64,000 nucleotides of DNA, from the NCBI RefSeq assembly GCF_045287255.1, contig NZ_CP137142.1, positions 682,001 to 746,000 of the forward strand, written 5' to 3'. The stretch is from Henriciella sp045287255. GTDB taxonomy: Bacteria; Pseudomonadota; Alphaproteobacteria; Caulobacterales; Hyphomonadaceae. The position numbers were made by a program, and so were the translations under genes. Shown in pieces: positions 24,669 to 33,151 of this stretch (its first letter is position 1; every line of letters starts with the position of its first letter). Below the pieces are notes generated by a model, which did no database searches, was not told where the DNA came from, and saw only the letters and a list, made by a program, of their open reading frames with translations.

Positions 24669-25671
24669 CGGGACAGAAAAACCAATTGATCCACTTGTTC
24701 TGCAAGCCATGCACGGCTTGCCGGATGACTTTGCCGATTTTCCTCGGCTGTATCAGCAAGAATTGCTGCCAACCCTGCTCAGTCGTGAGGAGGAGCGCCA
24801 ACTGGCCGCGAGAGAGGCAACACGCTGGACCTGGATCGGGTCGGCGGTTGGTATTGTTGGCGCTGGGTTGGCGATCCTTGCGGCGCGCGTGCCACAGCTT
24901 GCTATTGTGGCCGGGGTGATTGGCTTTGCAGTCGTGGGGGCCGGGCGCTCACGGCTGCGGAAATTCTCGCAGGAAGCAAAGACCCTGCTCGTCCAGCCCG
25001 TCGCACAGCAGTTTGATCTGGCTTTTACCGAACTTCCGGGGCCGCAGCCGACAATCAACGACCTGCATGCCAATGGCCTCGTGCCAGGTTGGGATCGTTC
25101 AGACTATGAGGATCGCATTACCGGTGTGCGCCGCGGTGTGGAGTTTGAATTCTTTGAAGCCCACCTTGAAGACAAGCGCACGACCAGAGACTCGCAAGGG
25201 CGCACACGAACGCAATGGGTCACAGTTTTTCAGGGCCAATGCCTGCGCTTTAAATTCCATAAGCGCTTTCTGGGGCGCACTCTGGTGACGCGCGATGCAG
25301 GGATCTTCAATCGCTTTGGTGGGCAACTTGGTATGGATCGCGTCAGGCTTGAATCCCCGCAATTTGAAAAGGCATTTGAAGTCTATGGCACCGATCAGGT
25401 CGAGGCGCGCTACCTGTTGACCCCGGATTTGATGCAGCGTCTTGTCGATCTTGAAAAGACGTTTCGAGGTGGGCGCCTGCGCTGTGCGTTCGTTGATGGT
25501 GAAATGCTGCTGGCGGTTGAAGGCGGCGACCTTTTTGAGCCAGGCAGCATGTTCACCCCGCTAGATAATCCTGAACGCGTTCGTGAATTGCTCGACGATT
25601 TTGCTGCCATCTTCAATTTGATCGACAGCTTTACTGATCCTGATGAGCGGTTGCGACTGGAGCGAGACTAA
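24649..25671 (+). CDS. DUF3137 domain protein with membrane hairpin
   Basis: 340 residues from ATG 24649 (GGAG nine bases upstream), overlapping ilvD by 20 bases. Two hydrophobic helices near residues 60-100 (SAVGIVGAGLAILAARV, then LAIVAGVIGFAVVGAG) anchor it in the membrane; the rest is the DUF3137 domain, with FEFFEAHLEDKRT, WVTVFQGQCLRFKF, VYGTDQVEARYLLTPDLMQR and RCAFVDGEMLLAVEGGDLF. Function is unknown in the literature I recall. The overlap with ilvD means co-transcription, but a link to amino acid synthesis is not implied. A terminator stem spans its stop codon. Confidence 0.85.
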   Translation: MSTPISDGTEKPIDPLVLQAMHGLPDDFADFPRLYQQELLPTLLSREEERQLAAREATRWTWIGSAVGIVGAGLAILAARVPQLAIVAGVIGFAVVGAGRSRLRKFSQEAKTLLVQPVAQQFDLAFTELPGPQPTINDLHANGLVPGWDRSDYEDRITGVRRGVEFEFFEAHLEDKRTTRDSQGRTRTQWVTVFQGQCLRFKFHKRFLGRTLVTRDAGIFNRFGGQLGMDRVRLESPQFEKAFEVYGTDQVEARYLLTPDLMQRLVDLEKTFRGGRLRCAFVDGEMLLAVEGGDLFEPGSMFTPLDNPERVRELLDDFAAIFNLIDSFTDPDERLRLERD

Positions 25672-25689
25672 TCCCGCTCCAGTGCTTTT
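25656..25689 (+). terminator. Intrinsic terminator at the end of the ilvD-DUF3137 unit
   Basis: Perfect 9-bp stem ACTGGAGCG (25656-25664) with CGCTCCAGT (25675-25683), loop of ten bases that contains the DUF3137 stop codon, followed by GCTTTT. It separates this operon from the convergent DUF2145 gene. Confidence 0.65.
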
Positions 25690-25693
25690 GGGG

Positions 25694-26545
25694 CTAGCGT
25701 TTCGCGACTTGTAAGGCACCGACAGTGGTTGGTGTGATCTTGAACGTCTCATCGGCATAGCCATGATCCATCATGAACTTGGCTAGGGACGCATAGGTCA
25801 CAGTCTGAATCGGCTTCCCGCGATGATCGCCAAGCTTCAGTCGACGATCGACCATAGGGCCGAACATTCGAGCCAGTGGGCCAGTTTTAACCCGGCTTGC
25901 CTCGAAATGCGCCCTGAGATTGGCTTTGATCTGAGCATAATCTGTTGTTTCCCAAATCGCGGCAGCGAGGACGTCCAGCATGAACTCGTTACAGTTCTGA
26001 TAGCGGTCATCGAAAGGTGAAGCGATCAGGGAGTAGTCTGGATCATGCACCGCTTCATAGCGGCCATCTGCCATCATGGTGAGGATACGGCGTTGTATTG
26101 CCGGGGTTGGAATGATGATAGCAAGATCATCAACCGCCGAGGCACCAACAAACTCAAAAGGGAAATCATTGGCGAGGTAGGATTGAGTTTTGGGCAGCTC
26201 TTCTCCGTCCCCATGGAAAAGGTTCCAGCCAACATAGCCACGCATATGGCTGCCATCCTCGCGCTCGATCGGTTGGTATACCCAGAACCCCCCATGAGTA
26301 TACTCAATGCCGTCTGGAAGTTTGTCCCGCGTGCGTCCCGTGCGGAAAACAATCGCAATCCGCGCGCCCTTTGCAGCCAGTGTCTTTTCGATGCCTTTTG
26401 AGAAGCTTGCGGCCTCTTCTGCTGTAAAGCGCTGTGTGAAGGTTGTTCCGCCAGAGCCACTGTCGGCCACTGCCGATGCGGCTGTTGTGGTGACCAGCCC
26501 TGCAAGAGCAAGGCTGGTGAGACAGGTCTTAAGTGATCGGTGCAT
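25694..26545 (-). CDS. DUF2145 family periplasmic protein
   Basis: 283 residues with a signal peptide (about 1-27, ending ASAVADS). The family marks seen are ARIAIVFRTGRTRDKLPDGI, YTHGGFWVYQPI, GYVGWNLFHGDGEELPKTQS, IIIPTPAIQRRIL and SPFDDRYQNCNEFMLDVLAA, the last resembling a papain/NlpC-like Cys-centred site. Catalytic activity is not established. It follows the 117-residue glycine-rich gene by two bases on the same strand; in proteobacteria DUF2145 genes are commonly paired with a small exported protein like that one. Confidence 0.85.
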   Translation of the reverse strand: MHRSLKTCLTSLALAGLVTTTAASAVADSGSGGTTFTQRFTAEEAASFSKGIEKTLAAKGARIAIVFRTGRTRDKLPDGIEYTHGGFWVYQPIEREDGSHMRGYVGWNLFHGDGEELPKTQSYLANDFPFEFVGASAVDDLAIIIPTPAIQRRILTMMADGRYEAVHDPDYSLIASPFDDRYQNCNEFMLDVLAAAIWETTDYAQIKANLRAHFEASRVKTGPLARMFGPMVDRRLKLGDHRGKPIQTVTYASLAKFMMDHGYADETFKITPTTVGALQVAKR

Positions 26546-26547
26546 GC

Positions 26548-26901
26548 TTATTGCTCCGGTGTCTCAGTTTGCGGTGCTTCAGGTACACGTGGAAGTTCAG
26601 GCAGGGGTTGTGCCATCGCAATATCCTCATCAACGACGAGGGGAGCGTTGGCGACATCCCACATGTCCCCAGCAATTTCTGTCGCGGCCTCACCGCCGCT
26701 TTGGACAGCGGCCCCGGCGAGGGCAAGCGGCACAGCGACAGCACCTAGGGCAACCTGACCGCCGGCAGCCACAACACGGCCTGAGGCGTTTGCGGAATCG
26801 CCTGTCGCTTCGGACATGTTTTGGAAACTATCGGCATTGGCGATACCGGCCAGACCAAGTGAAGTCAGTCCGATCAGGGCGAAAGTGATGGTCTTCTTCA
26901 T
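26548..26901 (-). CDS. Small exported glycine/alanine-rich protein
   Basis: 117 residues: signal peptide MKKTITFALIGLTSLGLAGI cleaved near ANA-DSF, then a small-residue hydrophobic stretch (GRVVAAGGQVALGAVAVPL) and an acidic, proline-rich tail (LPELPRVPEAPQTETPEQ). No known domain beyond the glycine-zipper-like segment. Its stop is two bases before the DUF2145 start, so the two form an operon. AGGAG precedes the start, and a TGAGCG-AA-CGCTTA palindrome lies 20 bases upstream, so both genes may be under one repressor. Confidence 0.75.
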   Translation of the reverse strand: MKKTITFALIGLTSLGLAGIANADSFQNMSEATGDSANASGRVVAAGGQVALGAVAVPLALAGAAVQSGGEAATEIAGDMWDVANAPLVVDEDIAMAQPLPELPRVPEAPQTETPEQ

Positions 26902-26920
26902 GACGCTCTCCTTCTGTTAG

Positions 26921-26934
26921 TGAGCGAACGCTTA
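26921..26934. promoter_or_regulatory. TetR-operator-like palindrome upstream of the DUF2145 operon
   Basis: TGAGCG-AA-CGCTTA is a 14-base inverted repeat with one mismatch, resembling TetR-family operators. It lies 20 bases before the start at 26901. There is no TetR gene nearby, so the regulator is unknown. Confidence 0.3.
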
Positions 26935-27174
26935 TTATCCGGAGGAAATAAAATATGCAAGTGGTCACTCACAAGGAAGTGAGTATGAGATGTTCGAGAG
27001 TAATGGCATGGATCTCGGTTTAGAGGCGCGATCTGTTGCGATTGCACGAAAAAGGCCTGATTGCCTTGGGCTGAACAATGGCTCTAAAAAATTGTAAGCA
27101 TGCTGAAAAATGCTTTGAATGAGTGCGCACAAGACTTGTGCTTTTGCTGCAATTGCGGTTTTGAAAGAGGCAGA

Positions 27175-27261
27175 GCCTCTCTGGCGGAATTGGTAGACGC
27201 GACGGATTCAAAATCCGTTTCTGGCAACAGAGTGCCGGTTCGAGTCCGGCGAGAGGTACCA
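27175..27261 (+). tRNA. tRNA-Leu (anticodon CAA)
   Basis: Cloverleaf read by hand: acceptor GCCTCTC pairs with GAGAGGT (first pair G-U), D arm GCGGAATTGGTAGACGC, anticodon stem ACGGA/TCCGT with loop TTCAAAA (anticodon CAA, reads UUG), a class II variable arm, T arm GCCGGTTCGAGTCCGGC, discriminator A and an encoded CCA. 87 bases. Confidence 0.95.
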
Positions 27262-27307
27262 CTCGTTACATTCAGACAAATCTGAGCGGCAGTTTGAGGC
27301 TGCGCGC

Positions 27308-28222
27308 TTAGTCTATGTCCATCACAAAGGTCTCGACAGCCGCTGCATAGGCGTCAGGTTGATCATACATGACGAAGTGCAAAGCGCCGTCCATCGGTAC
27401 AATATTCACATCTGGAACAGGGCTGTAGCCATCCAGGAATTGCTGCTCTGCACGGTCCATGTTCGGAATGGCAGGGTCGCGCGCGTAAAGCACTGTCAAA
27501 GGCGCGGCAAAGCCAGACATCTCATCCCGTAAGTCGGTTGTCAGCACATCGTGCATGGCTTCGGCCATCACATCGCGATCCGTCGCGAGCGACCATTGCA
27601 GGGACTTTTCCAAGGCTTCGTCAGACTTGGTGAGGGCTGCAAGGGCTTCTCTCTGGCGGATTTCGTAGACTTCATCAGGTTGCGACAGGAGCGTGCTTCT
27701 CAAAAAGGCAGCCGTTGGCGCAATGGCGTCTTCATCTGTCTCTGGATCAATCAGCACAGAAAAGAAGGGTAGGACATCAATCACCATGACTTTGTCAAAG
27801 GTCTCAGGGTGCTCAACAGTAGTGATTAAGGCAGTAAGCCCGCCCAAAGAATGTCCAATGACGGAGGGTTTAGCGCTGAGCCCTTCGGCATAGCGGTTAA
27901 TCTCATTTGCCAGAGGCAACAGGACATCGGTCTCGCCATCATTTCCGGCTGCTGGCGCACCTGCAAACCCGGCGACATGGACAGAATGCAGCGTGAAACG
28001 GTCCTGAAGCTGCACAACTGTTGTTGCAAAGGTTTCAGGGTGAGAAGCAAGGCCGGGGATCAGGATGATGTCTGGCCCTTCGCCGGTTACCTCCACCGTG
28101 AAACGCGGCAAAGTTTCAGCAGCGACTTCTGTCTCGACTTCAGGGGTGGTCGGCTCGGCCTGTTCGCCTGTGCAGGCTGTCAGGATCGCAAGCGCCGAGA
28201 GGCCAGCGACAAGATGTTTCAT
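27308..28222 (-). CDS. Lipoprotein alpha/beta hydrolase
   Basis: 304 residues. The N-terminus has a lipobox (LAILTAC, Cys17), so it is anchored in the envelope. The alpha/beta-hydrolase fold is shown by IILIPGLASHPETF, the nucleophile elbow GHSLGG with Ser125, and a late histidine in ALHFVMYDQP. The substrate is unknown; esters are likely. Its start overlaps the stop of the MFS gene (TAATG), and the two follow a TonB-dependent receptor and an AraC regulator, so it probably cleaves a compound imported by that set, or one released after it enters the periplasm. Confidence 0.9.
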   Translation of the reverse strand: MKHLVAGLSALAILTACTGEQAEPTTPEVETEVAAETLPRFTVEVTGEGPDIILIPGLASHPETFATTVVQLQDRFTLHSVHVAGFAGAPAAGNDGETDVLLPLANEINRYAEGLSAKPSVIGHSLGGLTALITTVEHPETFDKVMVIDVLPFFSVLIDPETDEDAIAPTAAFLRSTLLSQPDEVYEIRQREALAALTKSDEALEKSLQWSLATDRDVMAEAMHDVLTTDLRDEMSGFAAPLTVLYARDPAIPNMDRAEQQFLDGYSPVPDVNIVPMDGALHFVMYDQPDAYAAAVETFVMDID

Positions 28223-29517
28223 TAGACCACCTCCGCGGCGCGGGCTGCGTCTCGAGCATAGGTTCGCGCAGACATCAGTAAGGCCAACACACTAAGCGCA
28301 TTCAGGACGAGCATCCACTCAAGGGCTGATTTCAGCGGTGCGGTATTGCCACCTGCACTGAACCAATCGCTGAGCCAGCCTACTATGGTTGGGCCGCCGC
28401 CAATGCCGATCAGGGTTAAGCAAAACAGAGTGAACGCCGATGCAAAGGCCCGCATTCGAAGGCCAACCAGTTCCTGTGACGCTGTATAGGCGATGGAAGC
28501 ATAGATCAGGCCAATAAAGCTGGGGACTGCATTCCAGGCATAGGCCATCATGATCGTATCAGCCTGCAGGAACATCCACGCAAAAGGCAGGGCAATTGCA
28601 GCGCAGACAGCAATCATCCATGGGCGCCAAGCCAGGTTTCCACCCGAGAGCTTGTCGCATAAGCGCCCCAGAACGATGGCACCGATACTCCCAAGTCCCC
28701 CAATTAAAAGACCCAGTGGGACCGCAATATCCCCCGGTCCAACCTCATAAGTGCGTTGAAGATGGCTTGGCGTCCAAGCTAAAAACGCGTTTGCTGAAAC
28801 GCAAATCAACAAACATCCTGCTAGCATCCAGAGGTAGGAGGTTTGTCCGAAAATGAAGGCGAATGTCTCCTTCAGAGAGGAGGCTTCGCCTTCATCTTCA
28901 CGTTGCTCAACTGCCCCACGTTTTGGTTCTCTGACCGTTAAATAGAGCAGGATGGCTAGTAAGATGCCTGGAATACCCGCCACGAAGAAAGCAACACGCC
29001 AACCGAAATACTCATAGACATAGCCGCCAATCGCAAAGCCTGCGAGGATGCCAAGGCCAATTCCCGCCGTATAAATGCCAAGGGCGAAGGCGCGTTCTTT
29101 TGGCCCATAAAGGTCCGAAATCATCGAGGTTGCAGGCGGTGTTCCACCGGCTTCCCCAATGCCAACCCCGATCCTTGCGGCTAGTAATTGCCAGTAATTC
29201 ATGGCGAGGCCGGACAGGGCAGTCATGGCGGACCAACTGCCCAATGCCAGTGCGAGAATATTTCGCCGTGTTCCACGGTCTGCCCACATTGCGATGGGGA
29301 TACCAAACACTGCGTAGACGAAGGCAAATGCAAAGCCTGTCAAAACACCGACTTGCCCGTCTGATAGCGCGAACTCAGCCTTAATCGGCTCAATCAGGAT
29401 CAGCAGGATCTGGCGATCAATGTGATTGAAAGTGTAGACAAGGGTCAGAATGGCGAGGACGTAAGCACGCCCGCCAAACTGACCCCGGTCTTGGGAGGAA
29501 ACCGGGGTCGTTGTCAT
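28222..29517 (-). CDS. MFS transporter, spinster-like group
   Basis: 431 residues with about 12 transmembrane helices. The MFS signature at the loop 2-3 is FGIPIAMWADRGTRRNILAL and the N-terminal helix 1 has the family's HIDRQILLI. The GIGEAGGTPPATSMISDLY stretch and RAFALGIYTAGIGLG are also typical. This group moves organic acids, aromatic acids or lipids; direction and substrate cannot be told. Its start is 14 bases from the TonB-dependent receptor stop and its stop overlaps the hydrolase start, so it is the inner-membrane step of that uptake set. Confidence 0.92.
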   Translation of the reverse strand: MTTTPVSSQDRGQFGGRAYVLAILTLVYTFNHIDRQILLILIEPIKAEFALSDGQVGVLTGFAFAFVYAVFGIPIAMWADRGTRRNILALALGSWSAMTALSGLAMNYWQLLAARIGVGIGEAGGTPPATSMISDLYGPKERAFALGIYTAGIGLGILAGFAIGGYVYEYFGWRVAFFVAGIPGILLAILLYLTVREPKRGAVEQREDEGEASSLKETFAFIFGQTSYLWMLAGCLLICVSANAFLAWTPSHLQRTYEVGPGDIAVPLGLLIGGLGSIGAIVLGRLCDKLSGGNLAWRPWMIAVCAAIALPFAWMFLQADTIMMAYAWNAVPSFIGLIYASIAYTASQELVGLRMRAFASAFTLFCLTLIGIGGGPTIVGWLSDWFSAGGNTAPLKSALEWMLVLNALSVLALLMSARTYARDAARAAEVV

Positions 29518-29531
29518 GGCTTCAGCTTTCC

Positions 29532-31889
29532 TTAGTAGCGGTAGCTGGCGCCGACGGTCACTGTACGCGGGTTACCGTAGAAGGCTGTGAGCGTGCCTTC
29601 GAGGCCGAGCGTTGGCGTAAAGGTTCTTGTGCCATTTGCAGCGGTGCCAACGTTCACAAAATTATACCCGGCAACGATGTATTCTTCATCCGTCAGGTTT
29701 TTACCGTTCAGGCTGAAGGTCCAGCTGCCACCTTCTGTTTCCCATTGGATGCCCGCATCGATGAGCGTGTAGGCTTCCTGATCAAGGAACTCGTTTGGCG
29801 TTTCGAACTGGCTGGTATCCCCGCGATAGGAAACCAATGTGTTCAGGAGCAGTGTCCCATCATTATTGGCAATCGTGAACGGGGTCTCATAGGCAAGGCG
29901 TCCGCTGGCGGTCCAATCCGGTGTATTCTGGAAGACGCGCTGATCAGAAACATCATTGCCGAAAGCATCGATAAACTCATCATACTCGGCATCAATGTAA
30001 CCGACGGACCAACCAAGGTTCAGCAAGTCAGAGTCATTGAACTGACCCTCAAGCAGGGTGGCATTGCCTTCAAATTCAACGCCCCAGATGGTCGCGGCCC
30101 CAGCATTGGTGGTAACACCAGTGAATGTGTCGTTGACGCCATCGCCGGTCGTATCAACACCGACTGAGCCAGGGATCTGAATGTCTGAATAGTCATTGTA
30201 GAAGGCGGCGAGTGAGTAACTCACGCGGCCATCGAGTTGGCTAGCCTTGTAGCCGACTTCGAAGCTATCGACCTCTTCAGAGTCGAATTGCATAAACTCG
30301 AACACTTCTTCAGCACTAACAGTGCCATTCTGATCCAGGTCTGGTGCTGCACTTGTCTGACCACGCGGGTCAAAGGAACCGCCTTTGAAGCCCTGTGAGT
30401 AGGTCGCGTAGACGTTTGATGTGTCGTTCAGAGCATAGCCAAGAGAGACCCGTGGGCTGAAATCATCAAAGGTTTGAGACCCGTTGAAGTCAGATGTGGT
30501 TGCGATCGCCACGCCTGAGCCGCCAAAGAAGTCAGAGAAGCCACCAACAAATGTTCGGCGGAGAACCTGGCTGGTCCGCTCGTCTTCTGTATAGCGCGCG
30601 CCAACTGTCAGCGTGAGTGCATCGGTCAGATCATAAGAGAAATCACCGAAGATCGCCCATGTTTCTGTCGCGACATCACCGAAAGTCTGGGCATTCAGGC
30701 CAGGCAAGCTGATCAGATTACCTGTATTGGCCAGAAGTACGTCAAACACGGTCGAGGCATTGGCATCGAGGTAGTAAACCCCAGCGACACCATTGAGACG
30801 ATCACCATCATAGCTCAGAAGGAATTCCTGACTGAACTGGTCATTCTCATAAATGGCTGGGACATCAAGGTCGCCGCTCGGCAGGGAGTCGAAGTCGATC
30901 GGGGTTGTGCTCTCATCCTCACGATAGGCTGTGACAGATTTTAGAGAGAACGCATCATTGATCGTCCATTCCGCAACAAGCGAAGCGCCGCCACCTTCCG
31001 CGTCTTGCTCAACGACATTAAGACCCGCGCGTGTATCAAACACATCGTCCAGCACAGGCGCGCCGGAGAACTGACCTGGGATCAGGCGATGACCCTGCCG
31101 TGGCGATGACTTGTCTGTCAGATAGTCTGCTGACGCCCGCAGGTTGAAGTCCGGGGTGATATCCCATTCGGCTGAGAGACGTCCGGCAGTGATATTCTTA
31201 TCGTAATTGTCGCCACCGATATTGATGTTCTCGCCGAACCCGTCGCGTTGCAGCATGGCAAAGGAGCCACCAATACGGAATGTGTCAGACAGAGGCACAC
31301 CCGCGGTGAGGATCAGGTCGCGCTGATTGAAGCTACCGAGTGCGAGGTCGGCTTTAAACATTGGCTCATCGCCTAGGCCGCGGGTCACATACTTTACGGC
31401 ACCACCAATCGTGTTGCGGCCATAGAGTGTCCCTTGTGGACCACGCAGAACTTCGATCCGCTCTACATCAAAGACGTCAAGGACAGCGCCTTGTGGACGG
31501 TTCAGGTAAACATCATCAATATAGATACCAACACCAGCCTCAAAACCGGCCACCGGATCTTGCTGCCCCACACCACGAATAAAAGCGGTTAGAGTTGTGT
31601 TCGTGCCGCGAGACACTTCCAAAGTGACGTTCGGGCTGATTTTCGCCACTTCGGTGAGGTCAGCAACGCCGAGGTCTTCAAGCAGATCCCCATCGAAAGC
31701 CGAAACCGAGACCGGCACGTCCAGCAGGTTTTCTTCCCGGCGTTGCGCGGTCACCAGGACCGGGCCAAACCGCCGGGCTTCATCTTCTTCAGATGCTTCT
31801 TCCTGAGCTGTGGCAACAGGCATGGCCAAGGCAAGCGCCATCGCAGACACGAGGCCAAAGCGCACTAATCCAGTGTTCTGGGCAGACAT
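29532..31889 (-). CDS. TonB-dependent outer-membrane receptor
   Basis: 785 residues from ATG 31889 (GGAGG upstream; open frame extends 19 codons further). Signal peptide ends near VATA-QEE. The plug domain (about 35-165) carries GPVLVTAQRREENLLDVPVS, the TonB-box region, and RIEVLRGPQGTLYGRNTIGG; the 22-strand barrel follows and ends in RTVTVGASYRY. It is a high-affinity importer driven by the proton-motive force via TonB. Two acidic loops (PDLDQNGTVSAEE and DTTGDGVNDTF) resemble calcium-binding loops. It leads an operon with the MFS transporter and hydrolase; the AraC gene lies directly upstream. Confidence 0.95.
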   Translation of the reverse strand: MSAQNTGLVRFGLVSAMALALAMPVATAQEEASEEDEARRFGPVLVTAQRREENLLDVPVSVSAFDGDLLEDLGVADLTEVAKISPNVTLEVSRGTNTTLTAFIRGVGQQDPVAGFEAGVGIYIDDVYLNRPQGAVLDVFDVERIEVLRGPQGTLYGRNTIGGAVKYVTRGLGDEPMFKADLALGSFNQRDLILTAGVPLSDTFRIGGSFAMLQRDGFGENINIGGDNYDKNITAGRLSAEWDITPDFNLRASADYLTDKSSPRQGHRLIPGQFSGAPVLDDVFDTRAGLNVVEQDAEGGGASLVAEWTINDAFSLKSVTAYREDESTTPIDFDSLPSGDLDVPAIYENDQFSQEFLLSYDGDRLNGVAGVYYLDANASTVFDVLLANTGNLISLPGLNAQTFGDVATETWAIFGDFSYDLTDALTLTVGARYTEDERTSQVLRRTFVGGFSDFFGGSGVAIATTSDFNGSQTFDDFSPRVSLGYALNDTSNVYATYSQGFKGGSFDPRGQTSAAPDLDQNGTVSAEEVFEFMQFDSEEVDSFEVGYKASQLDGRVSYSLAAFYNDYSDIQIPGSVGVDTTGDGVNDTFTGVTTNAGAATIWGVEFEGNATLLEGQFNDSDLLNLGWSVGYIDAEYDEFIDAFGNDVSDQRVFQNTPDWTASGRLAYETPFTIANNDGTLLLNTLVSYRGDTSQFETPNEFLDQEAYTLIDAGIQWETEGGSWTFSLNGKNLTDEEYIVAGYNFVNVGTAANGTRTFTPTLGLEGTLTAFYGNPRTVTVGASYRY

Positions 31890-31987
31890 AGTTTTCCTCC
31901 GCATATATTTTTTATAGCCACGCCACACTATAGGAAGTTGTGTCACCGCCTATGACCGCACGAAACAAGTGTGGTGAACATTTTCGC

Positions 31988-33064
31988 TCAGGCGGCTCCA
32001 TCTTGCTGTCGTGCATAAGCGGCAGGCGTCATGCCTCTCCAGCGCTTGAAGGCGCGGTTGAAGGCACGAATATCGGAATAGGCAAGGGCGTCTGTTACAT
32101 ACTGGATGCTATGCCCTTGAAACAGGAGAGTTTCAGCTCGTTTGAGGCGATTCTCTTGGACCAATTGGCGGAAGGATGTGCTTTCTTCGGCGAGTCGTCG
32201 CCGCAATGTGGCAACGCTGACGGACAAGCGTTCCGCGACAGTTTCCTGCTGCCAATACCCATCTTCAATGATATCGAGGGTGCGCTCAATAAACCGTTGG
32301 TCGCGATGCGCAAAACCAGTTCTTTCAAGATGATTGATGACCCGACTGAAAATCCCATCCGAGCTTAAATCCAGCTTTTCTGGTTTTGGAATGGACTGGC
32401 TGGCAAGGCGTAGGTCATAGGTCAGGCTATAGGTATCCCGCCCCGTTTGCGGCAGGCGAGGCCAGAAGTGGAGATGCGTAGTCTCTTTACTGGCTGAGGA
32501 GCGAACAATGCCTGTACGTCGTAAGGCTTTGGCCGCGAGACCGTCGCTTAAACTATCGAGCAGACAGTGAACTTTGATCTGGACGCACTCGCCAATCAAA
32601 CGGACAAGGTCGGTATGTTCGCGAACCGAGTAAGGAAAATCCTGATCATCGATAATCAGCGTGATGGATTGAGCGGTCCTTGTAACGGTGTTGTAGGTGC
32701 CGCCATGCATCATGTTGAAATAGTCGGCCAGACTGGCAATGGCATCGGCCAGCGTTGTTGATTTCTTGATCTGCTCCAGTACGAATTCGCCGGTTTGGTA
32801 GGTCAGCTTACGGGTCGAAAGATGAGCCGTCAGATCATCTAAAGCGCGGGCAATATCCCGTTCAATTCGAAAGTAATCGACCAGCGGAATAATGGCATTA
32901 TCTACATCGTTCTGTGTGATGTCATAGCGCGAAATGATGGTCGGTGTATCAACGCCGTCAGCTGCCGCTGTGTTCAGAAGGGGCATGATTTGCGCCAACC
33001 GAACACTCGGCTGCGACAGCGATGCGGTCCGCGTCTGGGAAGGATCGACGAGCGCGTTTTGCAA
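31988..33064 (-). CDS. AraC-family transcriptional regulator
   Basis: 358 residues: an N-terminal ligand domain of the Arabinose_bd/OruR type (about 20-230; YFNMMHGGTYNTVTR) and a C-terminal AraC helix-turn-helix pair (about 258-350), with VAERLSVSVATLRRRLAEE in the first helix-turn-helix and ALAYSDIRAFNRAFKRWRGM in the second, ending in TPAAYARQ. It probably activates the receptor-MFS-hydrolase genes, whose first start is 98 bases downstream on the same strand. The inducer is unknown; N-terminal domains of this type sense amino acids or fatty acids in other members. Confidence 0.9.
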   Translation of the reverse strand: MQNALVDPSQTRTASLSQPSVRLAQIMPLLNTAAADGVDTPTIISRYDITQNDVDNAIIPLVDYFRIERDIARALDDLTAHLSTRKLTYQTGEFVLEQIKKSTTLADAIASLADYFNMMHGGTYNTVTRTAQSITLIIDDQDFPYSVREHTDLVRLIGECVQIKVHCLLDSLSDGLAAKALRRTGIVRSSASKETTHLHFWPRLPQTGRDTYSLTYDLRLASQSIPKPEKLDLSSDGIFSRVINHLERTGFAHRDQRFIERTLDIIEDGYWQQETVAERLSVSVATLRRRLAEESTSFRQLVQENRLKRAETLLFQGHSIQYVTDALAYSDIRAFNRAFKRWRGMTPAAYARQQDGAA

Positions 33065-33151
33065 ATCAGGGTCCTTGTCTGTGGAGACAGATTAGGCCTG
33101 ACTATACGCGCTCGCCGGAAAACTTGAAATGGGTCAATGGTCTAAAGCGAC

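Noticed and set aside
26955..27023. 22-codon frame with a GGAGG in front
   Set aside because: Good ribosome binding site, but very short, no recognisable peptide, and the segment forms a 6-bp hairpin. Not supported enough to list as a gene.
27020..27262. Minus-strand frame of 80 codons across the tRNA-Leu gene
   Set aside because: It is antisense to the tRNA; the residues (LAGLEPA, RLPIPP) are the well-known false protein that results from translating tRNA antisense strands.
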